DNA of 64,000 nucleotides from Ulota crispa (taxonomy: Eukaryota > Streptophyta > Bryopsida > Orthotrichales > Orthotrichaceae), in NCBI GenBank assembly GCA_963920765.1, contig OY987242.1, forward strand, positions 17,446,002 to 17,510,001, written 5' to 3'. This document shows positions 1 to 13,740 of the stretch, one piece after another (positions within the stretch are counted from its first letter, which is position 1; each line of letters begins with the position of its first letter). Made by a program: the position numbers and the translations under genes. The notes under the pieces were generated by a model that was not told the DNA's origin, searched no databases, and saw only the letters and a program-made list of their open reading frames with translations.

Positions 1-3000
1 AGTATAATGGCAGCTGGTACACGTTCGATAACAAAAGACTCTGGGTGTTCCGGCAATGCGGAGCGATCATTTCGGTTCAGGTGGTGGATCAGCCGACGAA
101 TTGGCAACTGGCGAAGATTACGAAAGCCGAGCGCGAGGGGATTGGGAGTCGAGAACTGGAGATTGTGGATAAGGAGTTGGAGAAGCGGTTCCAGGGGCAT
201 GAGTTCGTTTGTAAGCAGGAGCTTCTCGGCCGCGTTTTGAAATGGAGTATGCGAGATTTGTTAGCGGCTCGGCCTTCAGACGAGGTAAGAGAATCGATAC
301 TTCTGGCACTTCTCTGTTAATTTCGCTCCGCATTGCTCTTCTAAAGTCCCCCCGGCTCATCCAGTAATGTAATAATATCTTACTCTACAGCCTTTAACTT
401 GTGGTAGCTATTTTGGTTGAACGTTCTAGATTTTTCGATGATTTTGCAGCGACTTAGTACATTTTGGATTCGTTTTGAGATTTTTTGTAGCAAGTTCTAT
501 TCTGCTGGCTAATTTCCTCCAAAAGGTCTTTCACTGAAATTGGCAAAAACAGTTCTCTTCTGTCCCCTTGGCTAAGATTTTTGCAAAAATTTATAGCTGC
601 TGTGGCAAGAATATGGAAAGCTCTGGCATTTCCTCCTGTGTTCTATCACGTTGATATCGTCCCGCGTTTTTTTCTTCTTCTCCGTGTTTAAATCAATGTG
701 TATTTATTTAATAATTTTCCCTAAAATTAGCAAGATCATTAAAAGGTTTTAGCTTTTGGTGGAATATCCTGGATTCTTCCTAAAGCTGCACAACACGCTT
801 TTTTTCCTCGTGAATACCATCGTGGTAAGAAAACCACAACAAAAAGAAAAAGCATGCAGTAGCAATTCATCTCGATTCGAGTTAAACTGCGTTTAGAGCA
901 AATACAATGAATGAGTCTGGCAAATATTCAGAATGAGTCAGTTCGGTTCAATATCAAGTTAAAGTGCACTATCCTCGCAAAGTTTGCCTGCGTAATAGTC
1001 AGCTTTGATAAACACTTCAACAAATTTGTCATGTTATATTTGATATACTTTTCGTGTTCATTTTTACATTGTTTGGTAGCAAATCGTGCTTTAATGGCTA
1101 ATTGCTCAGAAAAGGTTATTAAGCGAAATCAGCCAAGAATTCTCCAGCCATGTGGCTGTAATTTGTGCCATGGTTTATGGTCTAATTCGATGTGTTTTCA
1201 GATATTGCCTATCCCGCTTCGACACAGCAAAGTGGAGTCCTACATGGAACAACTCAGCCAGTGGCTGTTGGAAGAGACCCGTGCGCAGATACAACAGAAT
1301 CTATTGAAGATTTCGGACATGGCGTGTACAGGAGTCAAGGTTGATACCGATGTAAGACAAATCCACAAATTGAAGAACAGCTTACGGAGAATCAACTGCA
1401 GAATTGAGACGGATATAGTACGGTGGTCTAAGCAGGCGAAATTGTATCGTCCAGCAGCCTCCGACATTGTGCTTCTGGCCACTTTCTCTCCGAAGAGCCC
1501 TGGAGAATTGTTGACTCAGACTGATGAATGTTGCATTTTAGGAGTTGTGCAGGGAGGCCAGATGTCTGGGTCATCATTTGAGGTTATAGTACACGCTACC
1601 CCTCACGGGCCCGTGCACAAGGAGCTTTCACGAGAAGACCAGGCCTGGTATGCTGTGAGACTGGAAAGCATCGTTACTTGTCAACGCATATGGGACTCCC
1701 TTCATCAGCCTGCAAACACACCTCTATTAGAATATATCGCCACTTATCAGATCCATCCTCAGGTAAATTCATGTTTGTTTATTGAGTTAAATTTTCCATG
1801 CTGAAAGGTCTAGGAAGGATACTATATGCATCAGTCTCAGCATACGTAGGAGTGTTTTTTTGAGAGGTTAGCATAGAGTTGTGGAGATTCCCTTGTGGTA
1901 CAAGAGCCAAATCTACTGACATTACTTTGTATGAAATTTATATGCAATTTTAAAGTGGGAGGTTGTAGACCACGACAAGTGACAGTAAACGATTCAATTT
2001 CCATTATGGCTGTAGACGTTTTGCCACATCATATTGCCTTATTTGTTGACATGGATCCTGTGTATTGCCTCATTTTGGTAGTTACTGCTTGAAAACCTAT
2101 TTCTGCGACGTTCTAAAGCGACATGTTGCTGGCATCAGGTGAATGATGAGTTTGGAGAACTCTTTTGCTGTTTGTGAAACCTATCACGTTTTCTGTGCCT
2201 TGGCAGAGCATTGAGCCAGCAAGGACTTCTGCTCTGGACGAAGTTGAAGAATGTAAACTGCGGGTTTATTGCAACGAGCTGCGTCGTCTCAATCCGTCAC
2301 AAGCGGAAGTTGTTCAGAGTTTCATCGCCAGGCAACTGAACGGGGAGCAAGGTGTCAGTGTGGAGCTCATTCAAGGTCCTCCTGGCACTGGTAAAAGATT
2401 AGCTGACTTTCCATGTATATTTGTAGCAGCAACAGCAATTCGTTTTTTTGGTCACCTGGTTGGACTCGATAGCAAGTGGTGTAAGCTTGATTTGGTTATA
2501 TGGCTAAACTTCTAAGGTGATCAATTTGTAGTATGGGGTTTTTTGTTTTCTCTGTACTAGTTTCCCAAAATCTCACTTCCACGTAGTATTCTCTACCTTA
2601 TTAAAATGACAATGTGAACGTATCGCCTTCTTACAGGTAAAACATCGACGCTGACAGCCATGCTATCTCCCATGGTGTGTACCAGCACACGCATCCTGGT
2701 CTGTGCCCCGACCAATACTGCTGTGAACGAGGCTGCACGAAGATTTCTGGTTCAAAAGCAGCAAGACGGGAAAGGTTCTCAGACGACGCACTTTTGTAGA
2801 GATTCTTTGCACGTTACAAGGTCGGATGGTCAACGTCGTTGCTGCACGCCTTTGCGTCTTGGCGACATTGTCATGCTTGGTAGTGAAGATCGCCTCACAG
2901 TCGAGGGGAGTGCGTTGGAGGCCATTTTTTTGCCAATCAGGGTGAAACGTCTGTTGGCTGCTCTTCATTCCAAAGATGGATGGGCTGCTCTACTCGCAAC

Positions 3001-6000
3001 GTTTTTGATGAAGCTACCTGAGGTTATGGAATCTACACTCAACGACCCAGTCGAGGAACGAATTGTTGGACGTTATGTATTACGAAATTTTGGTTTAAAA
3101 ATCATTGCTCATGGCAAGGTGCTCTGCAACGACCTCCCCACTCCTCACCTCAGTATTCGAAGGATGAAATGGATCATGCGGGCGTCATATTCCATACGTA
3201 AGCTCCTTGGACTTCTTGCAATTGAGGGTCGCAACGAGGGTGAAGTTTGGGAAGATACGTTTGAGCCAGAGGAGAATATGGAAACAATCCCTGAAATTAG
3301 CGACGACGATGATGCTCCTCAATTCTCCCCGATTATACACGATGAGCAGGAAATGAAGGATGAAACTTCCGAACTCTATAGCGAAACGTTCAGGAAGGAA
3401 TATCAAAAGCTTCTTGAAATTTCAGCTAGGGGTGAAGCCCTAATTTTCCCAGAACCAGCAGCTGCGTCATTTGAATGGGTGGAAGCTGAGTGTTTGGAAA
3501 GTGCCAGCCTTGTATTCAGCACGGTGTCTTCTGCAGCCCTGAGGATAATGAAGCTGGGTATGCCCTTTTCCTGTGTGATTATTGATGAGGCTGCGCAGTT
3601 GGTCGAAGCGGAGAGCACTATTGTCGTGCAGATGAAAGATGTCAAACAGCTTGTCCTCGTTGGAGATCAGAAACAGCTCCCGGCAACCGTGATGAGTCAG
3701 GTTTAAAAATTCGTCCAACTTGCCTAAAGATTTGATATTTTGCCTTACCTTGCGTCACGATTCAGATTTGGTCATTTGAATTTTAGCCGACATTCTAGGT
3801 AGAAATGGATAGCCCTTTTGATGATCATCTAATTTAGCCTTACTATTTCAATTGGCTTCCATCAGCTTGCGCAGAAACATGGATATGCGCGTAGTCTCTT
3901 TGAAAGGTTACAAGCTTTGAGGCATCCATGCCGGCTTTTAGAGGTGCAGTACCGTATGCATCCAGCCATCAGTGCTTTCCCTAACAAACAGTTCTACAAT
4001 CGCAAGTTGAAGAATGGTGTTAACGTTCTTAAGGAGAATTATGGGCAACTTGCATACCAGAAGAACCTATTTGGACCTTATGCTTTCATTGATATTGCTG
4101 ACGGTACAGAAGTTAATGCGGGTTCCAGCAAGAGAAACGTTCTTGAGGCCGAGATCGTTCTACATTTGATTAGACGTGTTCATGATTCCGGTAATTCTAC
4201 TTAAAAGATATGTAACTCGGTAGGGTAGCCAAGGGAAGCGTGTACATATCCAGCTATAGAATTCGAAATCTGCAGTACAATCTTCGAAGAGATTTCAATG
4301 CTGTTTTTTTAGCTGGTCTACTCTAGTAAAACTGTGGTTTAGAAACGAGAAGAAGATATTATAGGCATTTTCTGATATGTGTCATTTTGGGACAGTTTGT
4401 TCAGAGGTTAAAGAAGGAAAGCCATTCGTGAAGCCGATTACTGTCGGAGTGATCTCTCCTTACAGCGGCCAAGTGTCCTTCATCAAAGACGAATTGTGCA
4501 GAAGTAACTCCATCTATGATGCAGAAGCAGCAGATGCCAACGTCCTGGACGTTGAGGTGAGATCGATAGATGGCTTTCAAGGCAAAGAAACAGATATTAT
4601 CATCTTCTCTGCTGTTCGGGCCAATCAGTCGGGCAATATCGGGTTTGTGGATGATGAGCGGAGAACGAATGTCGCTCTTACTCGTGGCAGGTGAAGTAGT
4701 CAAGTTGTACAATATTGTTCAATTGAAGTGTTTGCGGAATTTTACTCCTGAGCTTCTCATCTTGTCCCTTAGCACGTGACCTAAAAATAGAAATCCATTT
4801 TGGAAACTCAAAGCCAGTCATATTAAGTTACAGACATATTTTTACCATGCTAAAATGCAGAGCATCTTTTTTATTTTCTACTGCTTTGTGTTTTCTACCT
4901 TCACTGAAGCCGCCTAGTTGATTCGTTCAACTCATACAACTAAATATATGGAAGCGGCCACTTTTTGGCCAACTAGGCACTTAATTATAAACACCCTGAG
5001 AAATAATCGGCATATGATGAAGGTGTTTCTCTAAGTTAACAAACTGGACCAATGAACATACGTTGAGGCTCATCTTGGACTCCCTGGACCTAAAGCTGAG
5101 CATATTCTATGGCTTGTAGGCATGCGGTCTGGATCTTAGGATCCGCATCAACGTTGTGTGCTCACAGCCGACTTTGGAGGAATTTGGTTGATGATGCCAA
5201 GCAAGTGGATTGCTTCTTCAAGGCTACCCGAGTGGAGTGGATGAATGATCTCATCAACGTTTTCAGAAAACGCAACAAACCAGTGTTGGAGCAACGAAAT
5301 AGTGATGAGAGAGCTTCGAAGTTCTGGGAGCCTCCACCGTCAGTATCTGTCAGAAGAAGCGGCTGGGAGACCGAGGGGCCATCTACGGTTCGACCCTTTC
5401 TAACTCTCATCTTCCTCTTGATTGACGAGTAAAGATCTCACTTGTGCAACCATTGCTCTTAAGCATTAAATCCACACAGTCCTCATATTGAGAGTAAACG
5501 TTAGTGTATCGCAAATGGTGGTTAGCAGGATGTTGGTGATCTTGACATCAACCTGATGTATACCTTGTCATTATCATTAAATTATCTTATATTGCATTAT
5601 CACATGTTCTATTGGATTAACAGGATTTGCCATTTTTGACTTTGTGAATCTAATAGGAGATGTTTTCGAGGTCATTTTTATCAGTTTTTTTTCCTCTAAT
5701 TAGCCGATCTCTTTACAATCTTTGTGCTTAAGTTAGAACAATATATACAACACTCCAGCGGTTTGTTGTTGTCCTGGTTAATTCACTACTCTTGTAATTC
5801 TTGTGGATTTGGGGATTTTTGCAGAGTGAGGGCCCAGATTGGTCTTTCATCTCGTCTGTAGAATCAGAAAGCGCTTGGTCAGAACATGAACGTATAGAAG
5901 ATGGAGCGTTGCAAAAACGAGTTCGAATTGAAGGGAACCACAGAAAAGCTCATCACTATGATCGTCGTCGCCGAGAACCCGGACACTTCAGCGACAGATT

Positions 6001-7152
6001 CAGGTCCTCACATCGAAGGCACGAGCGGCGTTCAGAGATAGAGTATTATCATAGACGGTCTCAACAAGAATACAATGATACCAGGTGATTTGAAAAACCC
6101 TTTACTCACAGTCAAAAGCCTGCAAAGCACATCTCTTTCTTTGGGTTGTTTGAAGGCATGTTACCCTGCTTTTTTGTTTAAGATGTTACAACTCCCAAGA
6201 AACACACAATTTACCTACATGCAAGTGCATTTTGCTTATAAAATCGGTTTGCATAAACATTTGTGTGTTTTTGAAGATTATATATGAAAAATGTGGCGGT
6301 TTTGATTATTTCTACTTCTATAACACCATTATTATCTGTGGCCCATAGTTCCTATAAGAGAATCTTTGAAATTATCATTTTTTAAATCTTGACTACAATA
6401 ATAAACTGCGCTCCATGATCACAAACCGAAGTGCAAAAACACCAATACTCAATTATGAAATAACGATTTTGTGCCTAAGCTACCATCAGAAACTCCACTT
6501 CGAAAGCTTTTAGTAGTAACTTTTAAAACACTGATCCCAATTGTTCAATATTTTACTCTATGATGTCTACCAGATGTCTCTTAACTGCTATTGAAGCAGC
6601 CGCTTTTGGCCTTTAAGGTAGGAGGCTCATGAATGGAGCATCAGGGCTGAAACTGAATTTTGGGGAGGTGAAAGTTGTTTCATAGTTTTTGGAGCTTTGT
6701 GGAATTAGTTATGAAACTTTGAAGTGGAAAGGCCATAGGGCTCTAAAATGATGCACCTCCTCAAATGTAGATTGCCTATACATTGTTGAAGGGCTATGAA
6801 AAACAACATATACAAACAGAATAAATTTGAGGAGGTGCAAAATTTTAGAGCCTGCTCGCTTTTAGAATCTCCTACCTTAGTGCACTCATGGACTACTGCT
6901 GTCATGGACTTTTGGGTTCAAAAATATCCACACAATAATGGTATGATGTTTCATTTGTTGCTTTTTATATGTCATTATGTGCAGTAAGCCCTGTTTTTTG
7001 TGCACTGAACTCTGGAACTTATGTTAATTGGCAGATATGACGGTCTTTTACCCTCACCATCGTACCAAGTGAATTATGATGTGCACTCCCTGCATCATGG
7101 TTGGGAATATCCTCCGAGTGCCAGGACGTGGGACCCCAATGCAAGTCCATAG
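1..7152 (+). CDS. SEN1/UPF1-like superfamily 1 RNA/DNA helicase (3' part, nine exons)
   Basis: ATP-dependent SF1B helicase of the plant SEN1-like group, probably nuclear RNA processing or R-loop removal (family knowledge). Exons inferred from splice sites and phase: 3-284, 1202-1762, 2207-2390, 2637-3700, 3866-4190, 4405-4690, 5120-about 5387, 5825-6084, 7035-7152; the frame is open at the left edge, so the start lies outside. Exon 1 carries DNKRLWVFR. Walker A GPPGTGKT is split exactly by the 2391-2636 intron. Then motif Ia (VCAPTNTAVNEAA), an acidic insert (about 3240-3360), DEAAQLVEAE (motif II), VLVGDQKQLPATV (III), EVQYRMHPAIS (IV), SIDGFQGKETDIIIFSAVR (V) and VALTRGR (VI), followed by the family's HAVWILG and LVDDAK segment. 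The tail (exons 8-9) is rich in Arg, His and Ser and ends at TAG 7150. The exon 7 donor is the least certain junction (a weak GT is the phase-compatible choice). About 1,115 residues are present. Confidence 0.9.
6614..6879. mobile_element. TA-flanked MITE in the last helicase intron
   Basis: Inverted ends AGGTAGGAGGCTC and its complement near 6865-6877, with TA on both sides, suggest a Tc1/mariner-type non-autonomous element. The left end is clean; the right end has extra changes. It also holds an internal inverted pair around 6740-6860 (GCTCTAAAA / TTTTAGAGC). Related copies lie at 7621-7918, 37157-37444 and 39664-40412. It sits inside the intron 6085-7034, so it is transcribed with the helicase gene. 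Confidence 0.7.
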
Positions 7153-8193
7153 CAGGGAAATTGGGATCTTGCCTGAATTGATATACTGGACTGGACAGAC
7201 AGTGATCTTCTTCAACAACATTGAACTTCTGTGTTTTTTTTGTATGTATATTTTGTAAAGCTACTCAATCTTTGTACGATAAGTTCGACACCAAGCCTCT
7301 CTGCTAAGGTTTGTCTTTTTTTGCCTCTACTACAGTACACTTTTCATCATTTAGCTAATGAACATTGTTTGCTATAGTATATTTAAGACCATCTTGCATC
7401 AGTTTACTACTCCATGATAGGAATACAAAAAAATACGCAGTACTATGTAGAAGAGTAGTTTCGGTGTGATGGATTCAGTTTAAAAAAGCTTTACAGAATC
7501 ATGTCCAATACAGTTTGAGATTTACTATTACAAAGTAAATCGAAGGAGTTTCGTTGTGGATTCAGTTTAAAAAGCTTTACCATTACATTTACATTTAAGA
7601 CAGTTTAAGATTTACTAAGTTACGAGGCTCATAAATCGCGTAGGCTCTAAAACTGTCCACTCTGTTTGTATATGTTATTTTTCATAGGTTTCAATAATGT
7701 ACGTTTGAGGATATGGGCGGTTTTAGAACCCTATGCCACTTCAACTTCAAATTTCATAACTAATTCCACAATACTCCAAAAAATATGAAATACCTTGGGT
7801 TAGATGCCAATTCCTCTTGTCTTTCAAAGGAAATTTTTGAAGAATATTTCAAGAAGTTTCACCTCCCCAAAGTTCAATTTTAGCTCTTAGATGGTCAATT
7901 TATGAGCCTCCTACCTTATTACAATGGAAATCAAATCATCAAAAGTTCCTAAGATTTCATGTTACTTCTCTTGTTTTCAAGTTTTGAAACAAGGATGGTA
8001 ATATGTAGAATTTGAAAATGTGCATTTATGTACATATAAAAAAAAATGAACACTTTTCCTCAAAAAAAAAAGATACATAATTTTCTCTATTAGTTCTAGA
8101 GATGGTTCTAGATATAGTTCTAGAGATAGTTTTAGAGATATAGTTCTAGAGTTCTACCTCACAAGGGTTGGTTGTAACTATGCGTTTCCAAAA
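7153..8193. other. Convergent intergenic region between helicase and transporter genes
   Basis: AT-rich, no coding frame supported. Holds the 3' flank of the helicase, one MITE (7621-7918), and a run of about six copies of an 11-13 bp motif AGTTCTAGAGAT at about 8090-8155, just beyond the transporter stop codon. No clear polyadenylation pattern could be fixed for either gene. Confidence 0.6.
7621..7918. mobile_element. TA-flanked MITE, same family, opposite orientation
   Basis: The right end reads GAGCCTCCTACCTTA and the left end is a decayed GAGGCTCATAAA. The middle shares TTCATAACTAATTCCACAA with the complement of the copies at 6614 and 37157. It lies about 470 bp past the helicase stop codon, between that gene and the convergent transporter gene. 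Confidence 0.65.
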
Positions 8194-8699
8194 TCAATGA
8201 TCATTCCAAATAAGACTAACCTCTTCAATAGGAATGTTCTTTGTCTCACGTACAAAGAAATAAATAAACAAGGTTGCTAGAAGTTCCCACATGGCAAAGA
8301 AGATGAATGATCCATATTCCAGTTGACAAAGGATGGTCAAAAAGACTTGGGCAATGATAAAAGTAAGTAGCAAGTTGACAAATACCACAATTGCAAACCT
8401 TGCTGATCGCACTTCCATAGGCAAGATCTCACTTGGCACCAACCATCCCAAAGGTCCCCATGACCATGCAAACCCTGCAACAAACAAACATATCATAGAT
8501 AGCACCAAGCTACTATACGCCTTTGGGACAACTTTGTCGCCTCCAAATCTTGTTCCCAAAACACTAGCAATAATTATCTGCATAAAAAGACAAATTTTAA
8601 ATATATTAATTTATCAAACAAGTTTAAAAAAAAAGAAAGTGTGTTATACCTTTTTATACACCACTAGAAAATGGATCCCAAATGATTATTATTTTAGTG

Positions 8700-8910
8700 A
8701 TTTGAATGTCTTGACTAGGACATATTGAACATAGTTATATTGATTAGAACATGACTTTGTGAATTAGGACCGCTTAATATGAGCCACAAAATTCAAACAC
8801 ATTAACCATTTTATCAAAAACAAGACTAGGACATTTTGAATATAATTGTATTGATTAGAACATGTTTGTATGAATTAAGACCACTTCATTTAAGCCATGT
8901 TTTCTTCCAT
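8700..8910. repeat. Two-copy direct repeat in the last transporter intron
   Basis: Two copies about 120 bp apart of a block reading roughly ACTAGGACAT, then a TATTGATTAGAACATG-like segment, then a GAATTAgGACC segment and AAGCCA. A related stretch recurs at 29195-29290 in intergenic DNA. It lies within the intron between exons 4 and 5. Confidence 0.45.
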
Positions 8911-11159
8911 TGATATATTGTGTTATATCTTTATACGTTTGTTTGCTAATTTTATTTTTGAATTGAATATAAAAAAGACTCCATACAATTTATTCAAAAG
9001 TGATGAAAATAATTTGGGGATTGAATGTGAATAAATTTTTTTTGTTATAGAGGGAGCATGACACTTGATTAGTAACTTTGATTGAACTTTATAAAAAATG
9101 TGTATTTTTGAGAGTTTTTTGCAAATAAAAAAAGAAAAAAAGAAGGGAAAAGGTAATATCCCTGGCAAATAATCATTTGAATCCCCCCTTCTAAGAATAA
9201 TGCTTGGCGACCAACTCGGTCAACAAGAGCAATAGAAACAAAAGTGGATAGAATATTGACTACTCCCACAATCACGGATGAATATAAAGCTGCATCATCT
9301 CCAAAGCCAATTGTGCTAAATAAAACTGGGGCGTAAAACATAACCACATTAATTCCAGTGAGTTGTTGGAATAATGGGATGAGTATGAATGAAACAAGTT
9401 GAAGGCAATACTTCTTGGAAAATAATGTACAATATGGGTTTGTCACCTACAAAAAGAATTAAAAACCCATAAATCATAAACATTTTAACTATTAAAAAAA
9501 AATGAAAAAACTTGTAAAACATAAGGAGATAAAATAAGGTCACTAAACGGCTAATCTTCAAGTGTTGTGTGGCAAAGTTGGTATTTTTTTTATAAGAAAT
9601 CACTATAAAATTTTGCTTAAAAGACATCATTAGAGTATTTTACAAGTGTTTTTTCATTGTTTGTTTTATTTTTTCCATACACAAAAGGAAAACACTTTGA
9701 TGAAGTGGCAACTTTTTTTACAAAATTAAGAAGGTAATAACATGATAAAAACGTAGGAGAAACTTGTAATATAGTTGTGAGAGTGTGATTGTTGTAATAA
9801 TATTAGGAAAGTTATTGAAAATTGAAAATTATATTTGACACAAGTTTAGAATTAAAAATGGAATGTACCTTATTGGCCAATTCAGCACCTTCAACAATAT
9901 CTTCATATTTAGCATCAACTTTAGTTGTTCCTCGGATTTTTTGCAGCACTCTTCTGCCTTCTTCTTTCAAATTTTGTTCAATCAAACTATTTGGACTTTC
10001 AAGACAAATAAATCCCCGCAAATGAGAACAATGGTAGGCACAATTGCAAGTCCCAAAGACACCCTCCAATTGTCATTGGCCATTTTTGATGTTCCATAAT
10101 TAATCATGTTTGCTACCACAATTCCAAGGGTGCATGAAAGTTGAAATAACATGTTGAAGGCTCCTTGGTATTGAGCTGGACCCATCTTGGATAAATACAT
10201 TGGTACTTCTTGTGTATACCAACAATGCCCAAGTATTAGATTTTCTCAAAAAAAAACTTAAATTTTAATTTGAAGAAGAAAAAGACAAACTATCCAAATT
10301 ATAAAACCTTTAAAGGAATCAAAACTAAATTGAAATTTGATTTTGAAACATGAAAAGACAAATACAATGAAATAAGTAAAAGAAAAAGAAAACAACAAGA
10401 CATCATTATATGAAACTTCACTTAATTCTAGACAATGCAAAGTCTATAAAAAACAAATCAAATCTCTAATTTTAATTTTTTACAAAACACATGTAAGATA
10501 TCTAGGGATCTTCTAATGGTTTACCTATGTGTAGATGTATTAGAAGTTGCTTTAATGATTTTTGGCCTAAACATCAAAAAGATTTCCCAAGATTTTTGCA
10601 TAGTCCACAATCAAATGAAAACAAATATGAATTGTTCATCATTAAATGAAAAAGAGTGTAATTTTTTTTTAAATTTTGATGAACAGTTTAGATTTAGATA
10701 TAGAGAGGGTATTAAATGTTATTTTACTTGAGTGCTATAACCAACGCCAACACCAAGCAATAGATGCCCAATAATAAGCATAGCCACATTTAGTGCAGCT
10801 CCATTTAAGACAGCGCCAATGAAAAAAGAAATACCCACATAGAGCATGGATTTTTTTTGTCCATAATTAGTAGCCAACCAAGATGAAGCAAAGCCAGTTA
10901 GTAATCCGGCAATGTATAAGGAGGATGAAAAAAGTTGAAGAATCTGGCTGTCATATTTGCAATAGTCAGATTTAGTTGCCCTGTGTTTTTGTTCATACAC
11001 ATCCAGAAAAAACTTTAAGAGAAAGTCATTCATAGATGTGACTCCTCCTATAAGCGTGCAATTCCAGCAAATTAAAATTAAAAAATTGCATTATATTTTA
11101 TGCCATGTTTAACTAAAATGTAGACATTCCATAGTTCAAAAATAGAAACAACTTAAGAA

Positions 11160-11410
11160 GTAGAAAATGTTTAAAGGCCTATGAAAAAAAACTAAGAGAT
11201 TTATGTAAAATTGTTAGAAAATCTATGCATAAACATAAGAGGTTCTATGTTTTCTGACATTGGAAAATCCATGCAAAATATTGGGAGGTCTATGCAAAGT
11301 ATTGACAAAAAATCAAGAGATATCTATATAAAGACATTCAAAACATCTAGAGAATTATGCAAAACAATTAGAGAATTATACAAAACATTAAGAGATCTAT
11401 GCAAATAGAT
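11160..11410. repeat. Degenerate short tandem repeat
   Basis: About nine or ten imperfect copies of a 22-26 bp unit close to AGAGATCTATGCAAAACATT. It keeps a short open frame by chance of composition. A similar array is at 27790-27915. It lies in transporter intron 1, outside the large TIR element. Confidence 0.5.
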
Positions 11411-13740
11411 CAAAAGAAATATGTTTGTGAACATTAGTAAGATTTTTAGATATTTTGCAAGTATAATCTAGAGTTGCATGAACAGTCTATACTTATTTAA
11501 ACATGGTACTTAAGTAGCAACAAGAATATTTTTTTGATTTTTGTTTCCATTTCATTTCATTAACTTCAAAAAAAAATTAATGATAAATTTATTTTATACA
11601 TTTGGAACATGGGAATGCTATTTTGTGAGCAGTGAGCCATGAGCCGTGAGCCATGAGCCTGGATTTTGAAGAATTTTTATTAGTTTATCTATAACCGTGT
11701 GAAAAGGGACCTAAAACCGTGTACTAAACATTGTCAAAATGAAGGTGAATTACATACAGCTTGCAAATATTAAATAATTTCCAAGAGCAAGATGTAATAA
11801 CAAATAGGTACATATGAACTAAGAATTGAATAGGAAATTTTCAGCTTAAACTATTATTAGAATGAAGATTGGAAGATTTCAAAAATAAAAAAGTAATTAT
11901 AATATGTAAAGCCATTAAAAAAAAGAAAAAACAATATACATACAAAGAAACCATCAATACACATAGAGATATATTAGCATTAAAATTAGGGTAATCATTT
12001 GATTTGAAGAGACAATATCATCTAAATACACATTGTAAAAAACATAGATAAGTCAAAAATAGAAACTTGTATTTAAATGAATAAAGATAGGCATGAAAAC
12101 AAAACAATAATATAAATGAATAAGAGTTTAAAAATTATTTACAACATACCAAATTCAAGCAATCCATTTGAAGAATTGACAATTCTTTGAAATCCACAAT
12201 AGAGTAACTCAAAGGTATAAAAGGAAATGAGGAAGTTTGTAAATCACTATCACTAATATCTAAAACAAACATCAAATCTTTTGCTTGAATTTTTTAATTA
12301 AAGATGTCTAAATAATGTCGAACATCCACATTTCTTGATAATGCCATGGCAGCCAAATTGCACCACTAGTCACCACCAACATTTGAGTCACATTAATAGC
12401 ATACGTAGATAACTAAAAATACAACCTAAGACTAGCACTGCAAAAAGAATGCTCAATTTGAGAATTAGAAGGCTTAGCCCTCATGCCTAAGTTGCAAATC
12501 AAGGACAAAACATCTATTAACATGAAACAACAAAGATAAAGACACAATATAAAGAAAATATCAGATTAACAAAAAGAAGGCAGACCTACATATAGAAATG
12601 GTTGTAAACAACAAGTAGAAAAATACTAGTAAGCTCTTTAATTTGCATCTAAATCTTTGAAATTGATTAAAGAATCCACTTGCTATCTTTTAGCAAAATC
12701 GGGAACAAAGATGTATCTAAATGTAATATGATGTTAGGGAAGATGACTTGGTCAAATTGCAATGCAACTAATTGCCTCTAACAAATTACTCTTTGTAATC
12801 CAAAGAAATCTCCATGCTTCCATATTTGATAAACCACAATTGTTTTCTATACCATTTTTGTTTATGATTGAGAAATAGAATACAATAGTGCTCAAACAAT
12901 ACCCATGTGCAAAATCTCCCTCCAATCTTTTGATATATATTAACAATGTAGAATAAACTAGAGGAAGATTGATAATTCACCACAAAGGGATACCACACTT
13001 GGATAAAGCATGTGGATGTATACTCAAGTCTTCATTGGCCTACACAATATTTGTTTGCTTTTTGAAGTGCAATTTGTTCTCCCTAACAATTAATTTCATA
13101 ACATGCATATAATCCTTAGCCAGAAGGCCATATGGTACTATATTTGGTACATGTCTAGCTGCTAACAATGCAACCATCTTGTCCATGTAATTTGCAAGAG
13201 TTTGCAATTTAGAGTGAAATTTTAGGAACAACATTTTTATCAACAACAAAAAGTCATCAATGAACTACTCAAATTTTAAAACATGATGCATATGAAGGAC
13301 ACAAGAGCAAAGTTGAACAAGTATAGCATAAGGTATCATATAAAAAACTCTAAAATCAAAACCAAATGTCATGCAGCCTTTGAAATGTATAATACCAATG
13401 CATTTTCAAACTAATAGGTGAAATAATACCAATTGATGATGAACAAATACAAATCTAGCTAAAATTACAAAAGTGGCTATAAATCAAATTGTTTTTGGTT
13501 AATAATATCAAAGTGTCAGCATCTACATATTACACATTTAACATAGATAAATCAAAAGTACAATACTCTTGAAGACATAATTATCACAACAAGAACTGCA
13601 AAGATATAATCAAAAATAGTTCTCACAAGCAAAATTGAGGCATTCCAAAATTGAGCAAGAATGATTCATTTTAAAACACCTTATTTATACAAGCCTAAAT
13701 GCAAACAAAAATGAAAAGTCATTTCTTTGGACATCTAGCC

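Noticed and set aside
8655-8672. CACTAGAAAA as an end of a CACTA (En/Spm) element
   Set aside because: No matching inverted end or 3-bp flanking duplication was found.
9140-9165. U12-type AT-AC intron as an explanation for the odd exon 4 end of the transporter
   Set aside because: The bases after CAG are GGATATTACC, which lacks the strict ATATCCTT donor, and the acceptor is an ordinary AG.
11211-11408. 65-codon frame IGKSMQNIGRSMQSIDKK
   Set aside because: It is translation of a degenerate tandem repeat, not a gene.
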